Part shown: positions 7,442-17,200 of the stretch, one piece after another
Layout: the number at the start of each line of letters is the position of its first letter
Position numbering within the stretch: position 1 is the stretch's first letter
Assembly: GCA_965206395.1 (NCBI GenBank)
Contig: CBDBJK010000033.1
Coordinates: 62,001-126,000, forward strand
Length of the DNA stretch: 64,000 bases
DNA from: CBDBJK01 sp965206395
GTDB taxonomy: Bacteria > Chloroflexota > Dehalococcoidia > Lucifugimonadales > CATOSD01
Direction of reading: 5' to 3'
Translations under genes and position numbers: made by a program
Notes under the pieces: generated by a model
Databases searched by the model: none
What the model was told of the DNA's origin: nothing
Seen by the model: the letters and a program-made list of their open reading frames with translations, nothing else

Positions 7442-10130
7442 TGAGGGCGAAAACACCATCGTAGCCATCGCAATCGACTCCACAGGGAGCGTTCAAAGCA
7501 GCATTACGCTGACACTCGACACTCCTCCGACGGTGACCATCGACTCGCCGCCAGATGGCTTCGTGACGACTGCTAGCGTCATCACGATCGTCGGGGGGTT
7601 GAACGACCTCGTTATCGGCTCTATCAACGGCGATCAGGTTCAGGTCAAGGTTGATAATGTTGACGCGAGCGTATCCAACCGAGCGTACCTAGCGGAGGAT
7701 GTTCCTCTGGTGACGGGAGAGAATGTCATTACCGCCGTTGCGACTGACAAAGCCGGAAACACCGCCTTTGCGAGCATCACCGTCATTCTCGAAGAAGTAG
7801 TTGGGACAGGTATTCTCACGACTGTGTCGGGTAATAACCAGAGCGGTTCGATTGGTGCGCTGTTGGTTGAGCCGTTGGTTGTCATGCTTCAAGACGAGAA
7901 CGGCGACCCCGCCATTGGCGAAACCGTGATTTTTGAAGTCACGGACAACAACGGCACGCTAAGCAACAGCCCGGAGGAAGCACAATCATTAGCTTCTCAG
8001 ACCGATGCGAACGGCGTGGCGAGCGTAAACTGGTCGCTCGGCAGTCGCGCGGGCGCAGGCAACAACAGAGTGGAAGCGATAGCAGTAGGCTTCGCGGGAA
8101 CGGCTATCTTCACGGCAACAGGTGAATCCGCTGTTCCTGACAAGATCAACGTGGATGCGGGCAACAGCCAGGTAGGAGTTTCGGGCGAGGTGCTTGAAAA
8201 GCCGCTTGTCGCGGTCGTAACTGATGCGGGTCACAACCGCCTCGAAGGTATCTCGGTTACTTTTACGGTCACAGAGGGCGGCGGCAATATCGACGGCGAG
8301 TCCTCCGTGACCATCGAAACGGATTCTGATGGCCGCGTCCTCGCTATGCTAACCCTGGGGCCTGAAGATGGCTTTGATAACAATGTCGTAGATGCGGACT
8401 TCGCCGGAAACTCGGGGCTTGCCGCAACCTTCGTAGCAACGGGGAGGATTCCCGGAGATCCATCGCAAACTATCGTAAGCGGCGTAGTGTTGGACAACAC
8501 CAACCAGCCAGTCCCGGGCGTCACCATGCACATCGAAGGAACAGACCTGTATAGCCAGGCCGACGCGCAGGGACAGTTCGCGCTCCAACCCGCTCCTGTG
8601 GGCGACGTTCACCTCGTTGCGGACGGCAGCACCGCTCTACGCGAGGGCAACTGGCCCCGGCTGGTTTTCGAGATGGTGACTGTCGCGGGCCAGGACAACA
8701 CGCTTGGGATGCCGATATTTATGTTGCCTCTCGACCTCGATAAGGGTCTATTCGTGGACGAGAACACAGGCGGCGTCTTGACGCTGGATGAAGTGCCTGG
8801 ATTCTCGATGACGATAGCGCCGAACTCTGTAACGTTCCCTGGCGGCGGCAAGAGCGGCTCGGTGTCGGTCACCGTCGTTCACAGCGACAAGATACCGATG
8901 GTCCCGAACTTCGGGCAGCAGCCAAGATTCGTCGTGACGATACAGCCATCGGGCGCGATATTCGACCCGCCCGCGCCGATTACGATTCCTAACGTGGATG
9001 GGCTAGCGCCGGACGAGGTCACCGAGATGTACTCGTTCGACCATGACTTGGGGCAGTTCGTCAGCATTGGCACGGGCACTGTAAGCGGAGACGGCCTGAT
9101 AATCGCGTCTGACCCAGGCTTCGGAATCTTGAAGGGCGGGTGGCACTGCGGCGGCAATCCGAGTCAGACCGGTTCGGCTGAACCCGTCCACGTGAAGATA
9201 ACCACACCCAGCGATGAGACGCCTCCAGAAGGCGACCCGCCCGGTGGAACCCTGCCCGGTTCGCCAGTGCCCGCGACTCCTACGCCAACGCCAACCGAAA
9301 CACCGCCGCAGGTCATAACTATGGCTGTGGACGATATGCTCACGATTCAGGCCGAGGGCGGCCCTTCGCCCGGAGAGTATAGCTGGGAAAGCAGCGATTC
9401 GTCCGTCGTGGAAATTATCGGCCCATCGTCCGGCCCAAATCAATCGAGCATCGAGATAAAGGCCCTGCAAGGGGGCAGCGTAAACATCACGGTGACATAT
9501 ACCTGCCAGTCTGGTGCGACGGCTACAGACTCGATACTCATAGAAATAGATGACGGCAATATCACCTTCATACTTCAAGACCCGAATGTGTGGCCCAAAT
9601 ATCAACAAAATCCGCACGTGTATGAGACTGATTCCTCTGACGTTACAAACGCGATGATACAGGGTCAGAACGAAACGGCAACAGGCGTTAACCCCGCGAC
9701 TGTGAACGACGACAACTTCGAGTTCAAGATGAAGCAGCCGGAGGACAGCGACTTCTCGCTTCACAACGACGATTCGAGTGAATACGAGATGATGCCGTTC
9801 AACGACATCAATGGCAGCAAGGCGGTAAAGATATTCCCGCTTATTGACGGGGAACGCGTCGCCAAGAAAGAGGGAACCTACATGTTCAAGTTCTGGAACG
9901 ACGATGACGAAGACGATCCGTTCACGACCTCCTGCATAACTCCGGGCTGTAACCCTGCGTCGAACGACAGCGGAGTGCGAGACTTCGCTGGAAACATGCT
10001 CGACTTCATACCCAATACGCAGAAGCCTGAACCGTTCGTCGAGATAACTGTGATTTACGAAAAACAAGGCGAGTTCATCAAAGTTTCAGAAACGCCAAAG
10101 GTCAAGGAAATTTCAGAGGGTGATTACTAA
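7404..10130 (+). CDS. Large Ig-like lipoprotein, C-terminal part (frameshifted)
   Basis: This is the continuation of the preceding reading frame. True coding begins near 7325, before the first possible start codon. It shows successive bacterial Ig-like domains (VTIDSPPDGFVTTASVITI; two units with an NQSG/NSQVGVSGEVL start typical of Big/invasin-like folds). These are followed by a carboxypeptidase-regulatory-like fold (VVLDNTNQPVPGVTMHIEG), a ZU5-like segment (MTIAPNSVTFPGGGKSGSVS), another TPTPTPTET linker and a C-terminal region rich in Asp and Asn. No transmembrane or sortase signal is evident at the end. The whole protein of about 1,280 residues is probably an adhesin or structural surface protein. 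The next gene starts about 50 bp downstream and encodes an exported protein, so they may form an operon. Confidence 0.75.
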   Translation: MSGETFEAVISVSEGENTIVAIAIDSTGSVQSSITLTLDTPPTVTIDSPPDGFVTTASVITIVGGLNDLVIGSINGDQVQVKVDNVDASVSNRAYLAEDVPLVTGENVITAVATDKAGNTAFASITVILEEVVGTGILTTVSGNNQSGSIGALLVEPLVVMLQDENGDPAIGETVIFEVTDNNGTLSNSPEEAQSLASQTDANGVASVNWSLGSRAGAGNNRVEAIAVGFAGTAIFTATGESAVPDKINVDAGNSQVGVSGEVLEKPLVAVVTDAGHNRLEGISVTFTVTEGGGNIDGESSVTIETDSDGRVLAMLTLGPEDGFDNNVVDADFAGNSGLAATFVATGRIPGDPSQTIVSGVVLDNTNQPVPGVTMHIEGTDLYSQADAQGQFALQPAPVGDVHLVADGSTALREGNWPRLVFEMVTVAGQDNTLGMPIFMLPLDLDKGLFVDENTGGVLTLDEVPGFSMTIAPNSVTFPGGGKSGSVSVTVVHSDKIPMVPNFGQQPRFVVTIQPSGAIFDPPAPITIPNVDGLAPDEVTEMYSFDHDLGQFVSIGTGTVSGDGLIIASDPGFGILKGGWHCGGNPSQTGSAEPVHVKITTPSDETPPEGDPPGGTLPGSPVPATPTPTPTETPPQVITMAVDDMLTIQAEGGPSPGEYSWESSDSSVVEIIGPSSGPNQSSIEIKALQGGSVNITVTYTCQSGATATDSILIEIDDGNITFILQDPNVWPKYQQNPHVYETDSSDVTNAMIQGQNETATGVNPATVNDDNFEFKMKQPEDSDFSLHNDDSSEYEMMPFNDINGSKAVKIFPLIDGERVAKKEGTYMFKFWNDDDEDDPFTTSCITPGCNPASNDSGVRDFAGNMLDFIPNTQKPEPFVEITVIYEKQGEFIKVSETPKVKEISEGDY

Positions 10131-10178
10131 TTAGCCAATCTGAAATCAATTAGAAACGACCAGGAAGGCTCAAGAGCT

Positions 10179-11972
10179 ATGCTCAGAAAATCTATTTTGC
10201 TCAACTCTGGTGCTTGGTGCATCAAGCTATTGATAGCGGCCCTGATTTCCGTGCTGCTTCTGCTTGGCGCTGACGGCGTGCCGTTCGATTCCGGCAATGC
10301 CACCGCAGACTTTTTCGAGTGGGACGCCGAAGACCAGAAGGACGGCGTTTATGGATACCTGAGACAGCAGCCAGCCTTCCTGGAAAAGAACGGGGATGGC
10401 TTCGCATTCTACGCCACTAAAAGCATATGGGTGTTTGGCGAAGGGCAAGCGATGCTCATTGACTGGGTCTCGCAAGACACGATAGGGCGCAAGTTCAAGA
10501 TAAGGTTCTCCTATTTCGACAAGAGCGACGTAGACGCTATCACGGCGGCCACGACGAAGGCGGCGAAGGACGCGCTCATCAATCAGAAAACCGCAGGCGC
10601 GCTCACTCAGACAACTGTAGCCGTATTCGACGGGCAGGCAGGACTCTATGACAAGCCGTCCGAATTCAATCACTGGCTGCCGGAAATCATCATGGATACG
10701 AGCGACACCCCGGCATTTCAAGTCCTGCTGGACGCCAAGTATCCGTCAGATCAAGACAAAATAGACGAAGCCCTTGCTCTTACTGACGACCTCGCTCTGG
10801 ACGCTCAGATATACCCCGCAGTCGGGACATACGCAAACGACACTCGATTAGCTATTTACCTACCGGGATATCAACCTGGCGTTCCTGTGATTAACAACAA
10901 CACCAAGGAGGGTTGGAACAGCACAATAAGCATGGGCAAAGACCCCGAGATTTGGATGAACGCCCAGGGTCTCACCTACGCAGATATGGCTAACGAAAAC
11001 AGGCGATGGGGCGTGATCGTTGGTTGGAACTCGCATCTGGACTACGACGGCAAGCAGACTGCGTCATTAGACGTGGCCGAGGACGAGTCGGACCATTCGA
11101 ACTATCTTGGGCTGCTTACCCCCGTTGGTCAGGCAGACCCCGGACTAGTCAAACGAGCCATGGCGATACTCGACACCACCTGGACAGGTGTTCCTCTGAC
11201 CGGCGACAGAAATCTCGTGAGTCACAGCACGGGCTATTACCTCGCGATGGACATGCTGCATTACATGAACACCATGTGGCCCACGCCCTCCAAGACTCGT
11301 TACTTCGGCATCTCACCCAACATCAGGGGATCGACGCTGATTGGCGGCAACATCGGCGCGCAGGCATATGATAGCCGGGATGATATGTACAGGGATAACT
11401 GGCACTGGAATGATGGCTACCGACTCAACGAGAATACGAGGGCTATCTTGAACTATCGCAGTATGACCGACGTTGAGGGCCATGTGATGTTCGCATACGG
11501 CGATATGACGAGCGCGGGAGTGGGTGGCTCGAATGTGACGATCGCAGGAGATGCGGGTGTCGTTGACTACACCAACTATCAGCCACACTTCGGTAGTGGG
11601 TCAACCTTCGAAAACCTGGACGACAACGAGTATGGCAGACTCAAACGCTTCTCGCCTTACGAAAGTCTGTACAACGCGCGAAACGACGGGGGGTCGCTGG
11701 ACAAGTCCACCACTCTCGCCGAGTGGGAAAACGGCGGGGATGCGTTCCTGCGCAACTTCCGCGCCGACACTATCATGAGCGTCTTCGGCGAGAACGTTAA
11801 CCTGGGCAACCAGGAGGCGGACGACAGCGAAAACTACACCAGCGACCACTCAGACCTCGCTCAGCGCATGATGGTTATGAGGCTGGTCGTGAACGGGCAG
11901 AACGTCGATTATCTGCCTGCGCCGGGCGTTCCTACAAAAGTCGTTCCGTCCGATGAGAGCCTGGAATCGTGA
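10179..11972 (+). CDS. Exported protein of unknown function, hydrolase-like motif
   Basis: I do not recognise this 597-aa protein. It has an N-terminal signal segment (basic start, then IKLLIAALISVLLLLG, cleavage likely near residue 35). The mature part is rich in Asp, Asn, Trp and Tyr and has essentially no Cys. The segment DRNLVSHSTGYYLAMDML (about residues 343-360) resembles the nucleophile elbow of an alpha/beta hydrolase (Sm-x-Nu-x-Sm, Ser350), followed by a helix. A His near SDHSDLAQRMM could complete a triad, but this is only inference. It lies in the lipoprotein operon and overlaps the next gene by four bases (GTGA), so the two are translationally coupled. Confidence 0.75.
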   Translation: MLRKSILLNSGAWCIKLLIAALISVLLLLGADGVPFDSGNATADFFEWDAEDQKDGVYGYLRQQPAFLEKNGDGFAFYATKSIWVFGEGQAMLIDWVSQDTIGRKFKIRFSYFDKSDVDAITAATTKAAKDALINQKTAGALTQTTVAVFDGQAGLYDKPSEFNHWLPEIIMDTSDTPAFQVLLDAKYPSDQDKIDEALALTDDLALDAQIYPAVGTYANDTRLAIYLPGYQPGVPVINNNTKEGWNSTISMGKDPEIWMNAQGLTYADMANENRRWGVIVGWNSHLDYDGKQTASLDVAEDESDHSNYLGLLTPVGQADPGLVKRAMAILDTTWTGVPLTGDRNLVSHSTGYYLAMDMLHYMNTMWPTPSKTRYFGISPNIRGSTLIGGNIGAQAYDSRDDMYRDNWHWNDGYRLNENTRAILNYRSMTDVEGHVMFAYGDMTSAGVGGSNVTIAGDAGVVDYTNYQPHFGSGSTFENLDDNEYGRLKRFSPYESLYNARNDGGSLDKSTTLAEWENGGDAFLRNFRADTIMSVFGENVNLGNQEADDSENYTSDHSDLAQRMMVMRLVVNGQNVDYLPAPGVPTKVVPSDESLES

Positions 11973-12703
11973 AGTTCTCATGGGTTAGGTCGCCTGACCA
12001 GTCTGGAGCGGATACTAACGGTAACGTCGGCGGGCAACTCTACGAGATAGTGCGTCGGATTGAAGGGAACAGGTCCCTCGCTGGCTGGGAGGACAAGTGG
12101 TGGCAGCGAGTAGCTCTCGAACGCGCCAGCGGCAATTCCTTGTTCGAGATAGAGTACCACTCCTACGAGATTATTCGCGACACGAATTCCGAAGATGGAA
12201 GAGATCACGGGGTCTGGTCGTTCTTGACATCGACGGACGCTGAATTCATCAACATGCCGACCTGGTTAGACCGCTCGTTCAACGGCAAAGACCTCTGGGT
12301 TCGTGTGCTAAACGGGCCTCTGGAGGGTGGATTCTTCAAAGTCGAGGAGATTCAAGACTATCTTGGCATAGGCTACACCGACGCGGGCGCTCTGGGAACG
12401 CCCTCGTCGTTCCCGGATAAAAAGGACATTACTCTAAGCGTTGCCAACAACTCTGTGTTCGGGAGCAACAAGCCATCGGGCGGCAATTACCTGACGCTGG
12501 GCGGCATAAAGTACCAGTACAACGCAACATTCTTGGGGCCGGTAAGCGCGGTCAGAGCTGCCGTGCAGAGCACAACCTACTCGGACGAGGATGAAGAGGA
12601 AAAGAAGGGGACAGGTCACTTCATGTCTACGCAACTTGGCGATCCGGTGAGCCACGAAACAGATACGATTTCGCCGACCATTTCGTTTGGGATGTCGCCG
12701 TAA
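11969..12703 (+). CDS. Unknown protein coupled to the preceding exported protein
   Basis: The frame of 244 aa begins with a GTG that overlaps the previous stop (GTGA). It has no signal peptide of its own and no family I recognise. It is soluble and acidic, with aromatic-rich segments (WEDKWWQRVALERASGNSLF, YHSYEIIRD). Since the upstream protein is exported and this one is not, either it acts inside the cell or the two were one exported polypeptide split by an indel at 11969. I cannot decide between these. It ends 46 bp before an IS630 copy. Confidence 0.6.
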   Translation: MKFSWVRSPDQSGADTNGNVGGQLYEIVRRIEGNRSLAGWEDKWWQRVALERASGNSLFEIEYHSYEIIRDTNSEDGRDHGVWSFLTSTDAEFINMPTWLDRSFNGKDLWVRVLNGPLEGGFFKVEEIQDYLGIGYTDAGALGTPSSFPDKKDITLSVANNSVFGSNKPSGGNYLTLGGIKYQYNATFLGPVSAVRAAVQSTTYSDEDEEEKKGTGHFMSTQLGDPVSHETDTISPTISFGMSP

Positions 12704-12834
12704 GCGTTGTCTCTCTAACTCGCCCCTCCGATATAAGTATCGGAGTCTAGTGGTCCAACATCATTGAAATGAATACCATGATAGTCATTGTTCCTCTTGG
12801 GGGTTGAATCGTAACGTTGAACCGAGGAGGAACC

Positions 12835-13410
12835 ATGATGTCTACCAAGAAGTACCGTATCAGACTGACTACCGACGAACAACAGGAACTCAACGCCTTG
12901 GTCTCACGCGGTCGGGCTGCGGCGTACAAACAGACCCATGCGCGCATTCTGCTGATGAGCGATGAGTCACGCTCGGACGGGGGAATGAAGGACGCGGACA
13001 TCACCAGCGCGCTCGGTGTGGGACAGTCAACAGTCGAGCGAATACGCAAGCGCTGTGTGGAGGAGGGGGTCGAGTCTGCGCTGAATCGCAAAAAGCAACT
13101 GCGTCGGCGTCAAAAGAGACTGGACGGCGAAGGTGAAGCACGGTTGATAGCGATGGCCTGCGGGGAACCGCCGGAGGGGCGTGCCAGTTGGACCCTGAAG
13201 CTGTTGGCTGACCAGTTGGTCGAGTGTGAGATAGTCGGGACCATTAGCACCGAGACGGTTCGCCAGGCGCTTAAAAAAAAACGAACTGAAGCCGTGGCTG
13301 AAGCAGAGTTGGTGCATCCCGCCCGGTCAGAGCGCGGAGTTTGTGTGCGCGATGGAAGACGTGATGGAAGACGTACTGGAGGTCTACCAACGGCCGTACG
13401 ATGGGAATGA
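12835..13410 (+). CDS. IS630 transposase, first frame (DNA-binding half)
   Basis: The frame starts with ATGATG after GAGGAGGAACC, a strong ribosome binding site. It encodes a helix-turn-helix region (KDADITSALGVGQSTVERIRK). It ends in unlikely Arg-rich sequence because the true path leaves this frame at the nine-A run at 13273-13281. The preceding residues RQALKKK and the following NELKPW in the -1 frame form the continuous IS630 transposase sequence. Confidence 0.85.
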   Translation: MMSTKKYRIRLTTDEQQELNALVSRGRAAAYKQTHARILLMSDESRSDGGMKDADITSALGVGQSTVERIRKRCVEEGVESALNRKKQLRRRQKRLDGEGEARLIAMACGEPPEGRASWTLKLLADQLVECEIVGTISTETVRQALKKKRTEAVAEAELVHPARSERGVCVRDGRRDGRRTGGLPTAVRWE

Positions 13411-13993
13411 GGTTCTGGTGTGCATGGATGAGACGAGCAAACAGCAAGTCAAGGAGACGCGAGTGCCGCGTCCCGCAGCGCCCGGCTTATCGGCGGCATA
13501 CGACTACGAATACGAGCGCAATGGAGTGAGCAGCCTGTTCATGCTGTTTGCACCGTTGGACGGATGGCGCCGAGTCGAGGTCAGAGAGCGTCGCACGAAG
13601 GTGGACTGGGCGCATGTGATAAAGAAACTGGTCGACGAGGACTACCCTGACAGAGACCGGATCGTGCTGGTAATGGACAATCTCAACACTCACAAGCTGT
13701 CCTCGCTATACGAGGCATTCGAGCCTGCTGAGGCGAGGCGTATAGCTGAGCGACTGGAGATACACTACACTCCCAAACACGGGAGTTGGTTGAATATGGC
13801 GGAGATAGAGATCGGTGTGCTGGCTCGACAGTGCCTGGACCGACGGATTGCCAATCAAGACATCCTGCGCGGCGAGGTCAATGCTTGGCAGAATCAACGC
13901 AACCGGGATGTGATACGAGTGGATTGGCGCTTCACTACCGAGGATGCGCGCATCAAGCTAAAGTCACTCTACCCATCAATACAAAAACGTTGA
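13343..13993 (+). CDS. IS630 transposase, second frame (DDE catalytic half)
   Basis: This half holds the catalytic triad: Asp in VCMDETSKQ, Asp in VLVMDNLNTH, Glu in WLNMAEIEIGV. Coding really starts at the A run near 13280 (KKNELKPWLKQSWCIPPG), before the first start codon. Expression would need -1 slippage on A9. A MEDVMEDV repeat from a 12-bp duplication lies near its start and keeps the frame, so the enzyme may still work. Confidence 0.88.
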   Translation: MCAMEDVMEDVLEVYQRPYDGNEVLVCMDETSKQQVKETRVPRPAAPGLSAAYDYEYERNGVSSLFMLFAPLDGWRRVEVRERRTKVDWAHVIKKLVDEDYPDRDRIVLVMDNLNTHKLSSLYEAFEPAEARRIAERLEIHYTPKHGSWLNMAEIEIGVLARQCLDRRIANQDILRGEVNAWQNQRNRDVIRVDWRFTTEDARIKLKSLYPSIQKR

Positions 13994-14077
13994 ACCACTA
14001 GTGCGCCTGACCGTTGCGACAAAGGTATGTATTTGAAATGGAAAAACGTGGTTCTTGAAGCAGCGCCCTGACCTCAT

Positions 14078-14111
14078 CCCCCTCTCTCCTTCCGCGGAAG
14101 GAGAGAGGGGG
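14078..14111. repeat. 34-bp perfect palindrome (dispersed hairpin)
   Basis: The arms CCCCCTCTCTCCTTCC and GGAAGGAGAGAGGGGG flank a central GC, giving a fully self-complementary 34-mer. It lies 80 bp right of the IS and 110 bp before the giant surface gene. Similar CCTC/GAGG hairpins occur at 20791, 47179 and 53350, so it belongs to a dispersed intergenic family. It has no T run and is not a classical terminator. Confidence 0.75.
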
Positions 14112-14221
14112 CGCACTAGACTTACGTTCGGCTATCAACTGCATGGGGGTGAGGTCTGGCGTACGGTCATAGACATCGTGGGCATACCAGGTAAAGTTCA
14201 GCCGAGGTGAACACGCAATAG

Positions 14222-17200
14222 ATGCGAAGAGAAGATGGTTCTAAGAACGACATCATGGGCCTTTTGAGGTCCAGGCTGGCATTAACCATTGCAATCGGGC
14301 TAGCCGTGGCTGGTCTGGCAACCTGGATGACCTATGGTCAGCTTACAAGGTCGCCAAGTGATCCGACTCTTAGCCAGGCCGATACTTCCCCGCAGGTCGC
14401 ACAACCTAGCGTTGTCTCGGGCGGAAATCCAACGCTTGACGAAAACTGCACCATCAGCATTCTGAATCGTACGGTTAGAGTGCGCGAAGACGGAAGTTGG
14501 CGTATAGACAACATTCCCGCTAACCTCGGTCGGGTGCGAGCCAGGGCCACCTGCGTGATTGACGGAGTAACCGTAAGCGGGCAATCTGGCTTCTTTAACA
14601 TCGAGGCCAACGTGGTAAACGGCTTCAGCGGCGACATACCCCTGGGAGTAGTCGCTCCCATACCCGAGTCTCTGCTGGTTACCGCCGCGACATCGACGTT
14701 AACCTCACTGGGCGAGACTGCGCAGCTTACGGTTACAGCCCTGTTCTCCGACGACACAACGAAAGACGTAACCACAGGCGTCACGGGTACCAACTACACA
14801 GTCAGCAACTCCGCCATCGCCACGATTTCGCCCGATGGACTGGTAACAGCAGTCTCAAGTGGCACGGCTTTGGTTTCGGCGTTAAACGAGGGCGCGCTTG
14901 GCCTGCTTAGCGTCCGGGTTATTCTTGGCGGCGACACAGACGAGGATGGCATTCCTGATGACGTGGAGCTTGCTAACGGCCTCGATCCCAATAATCCGGT
15001 TGACGCGCTGAAAGATGCCGACGGTGACAATCTCACCAACATCGAAGAGTTCAACATCGGCACCGACTTCAACAACGCCGACACGGACGGCGACACCATC
15101 CCCGACGGCGAGGAAATCGAAGAAGGCGACGACGGCTTCGTTACAAACCCTTTGCTTGCGGACACCGATGGAGACCAGATCACCGACGGACTTGAGATCG
15201 CGACAGGCAGCGATCCAACTGACCCCACTAGCTTCAATCTAACCGATACGATTGCTTCGCTCGGTGTGACACCGTCGCAGGCGGTCTTGACGTTCAACAC
15301 TATATTCGGCGAGGCATCGCTACAGCTAACCGTGACGGCAACGCTGTTGGACGGCAACACCAAAGACCTCACCTCTACGGCGATAGGCACCAATTACTCA
15401 TCGGACGACCTGAACATATGCAACTTCGGAGCTGACGCAGGCCGCGTGTTTGCCGGTGTGGACGGTATCTGCGCCGTCACAGCATCGAATTCGGGTTTCG
15501 ATACAACAGCCAATATCACCGTGCGCACGTTCGCTCCAACGGCGATAACCTCGATTGCGATTCCAAACTCAGGTTACGCTAACAACGTGGACGTAGTTGG
15601 CGATTCGCTGGCATTCATAGCCGCCGGAGCCGATGGCTTGCAGGTGCTGGACGTTTCCAATCTGGAAGGAGTCGGCAATCTTCCAAACGACAGAATCATC
15701 GGCTCGCTGGACACGCCCGGCACAGCGATAGATATCAAGGTCGTAAACGACCTCGCCTACATCGCGGACGGCTCCTCCGGTCTTCAGATATTCGACGTGT
15801 CCGACCCGACATCGCCAAGCGAGATGGGCATGGTCGATACGCCTGGAACTGCCCAGGATGTCGTCATATCAGACAATAGGGCCTACGTCGCGGACGGTTC
15901 GTCGGGCCTGACGGTGGTTGATATAACCGACCCTGCCGCGCCCTCCGTGATAGCAACAGTCGCATCTGATGGCACAGCCAAGGGCGTCGATGTGAGCGGA
16001 GACGGCAACCATGCCATCGTAGTCAATGGCGGGCCTAGCGCGGCGAAGGTATTCGACATCTCTGATGAAGGCAACATCGCCATCGTCGGCACGATTACCA
16101 TTCCGGGTGATGCGAAAGACGTGGTTGTCGAAGGTACGAACGCGTTTGTTGCCGCCTACGCCACCGGCGGACTTCAGATATTCGATTTCAGCGATCCTAC
16201 AGCCCCGGTTATCATAGGAGCGATACCTCAGTCGGGTGGCTTCGTTCCGAGAGATTTCGCCATCTCGAACCAGTTCGGTCTGGCCGCCGAGCAGCTATTC
16301 CCCAACGCTATTCCAATCGTTAACGTCAGCGATCCTGCCGACCCTATTTTCAGCACGACCCTCGATTTGTCTGGTCTAGGCGGCTACGCCGGAACAGGCA
16401 TTGCCCTGACCGAGCGTTTCGTCTACGTGACCGAGGAATCCTTTGTGATTACTCAGGATTTCAAGGCCACGGGCAACACACGCCTTTTCGTGGGGCAGTA
16501 CCTTACCATCGAGGACAAAGCAGGCATCCCGCCTACGGTAAGCATATCCTCGCCCGCCGATGGTTCCGAGGCGGTGGAAGGCTCTAATCAAGATGTCGTT
16601 GTCTCGGCGGACGATGACGTTGCCGTTGGCTCCGTAAACCTCATAGTGGATGGCGAGGTCGTCGGCACAGACTCAGCCGCGCCCTACGAGTTCTCATTCA
16701 CGATTCCCATTGGCGCAACTGAGGTGACGATAGAAGCCGCCGCCATCGACCTTGGCAACAACATAGCTACCTCTCAACCGGTGACGCTCGGCGTGCTTCC
16801 AGACACCCCGCCGACTGTGGTCATGACATCGCCAGCGGACGGGGCCACCGTTGTCGAAGGCAGCGCGCTGACTGTTAGCGCCGACGCCTCCGACAACGTT
16901 ACAGTTGTGAAAGTGGAATTCTTCGCGAACGATATGCTCAAGTCAACAGACACGAATGCGCCATACAGCGCGCAGATTACCGTTCCTTTGGATATAGTCT
17001 CACTGACCTTGAAGGCCGTAGCTACCGACAATATCGGACAGACGAGTAACGCCAGTGTTACCGTCAATGTGCTAGCTGACCCGCCGCCTACTGTAACTGT
17101 CGAATCGCCCAATGACGGGGATACCGTAATCGAAAACGAGACGATCACGGTCACGGCTGACGCCACGGACAACATAGCGATTGGCAGGGTCGATTTCTAT

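Larger units (their letters stand above)
12750..13998 (+). mobile_element. IS630-family insertion sequence, copy 2 (complete)
   Basis: Element of 1,249 bp with imperfect terminal inverted repeats GTGGTCCAAC / GTTGAACCAC, flanked on both sides by TA (12748-12749 and 13999-14000) within a CTAG target, as known for IS630. It carries two overlapping transposase frames. It is nearly identical to copy 1 in opposite orientation 11.7 kb away. It contains an in-frame 12-bp tandem duplication at 13351-13374 that copy 1 lacks. It lies between two surface-protein genes and seems to disrupt neither. Confidence 0.93.

Noticed and set aside
9003..10067. Long minus-strand frame under the lipoprotein C-terminus
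   Set aside because: Shadow of the real gene; Val/Arg/His-rich with no recognisable domain.
1063..12749. Composite transposon between IS630 copies 1 and 2
   Set aside because: Each copy sits in its own CTAG with local TA, and copy 1 splits a gene at its inner end, so separate insertions explain the layout.
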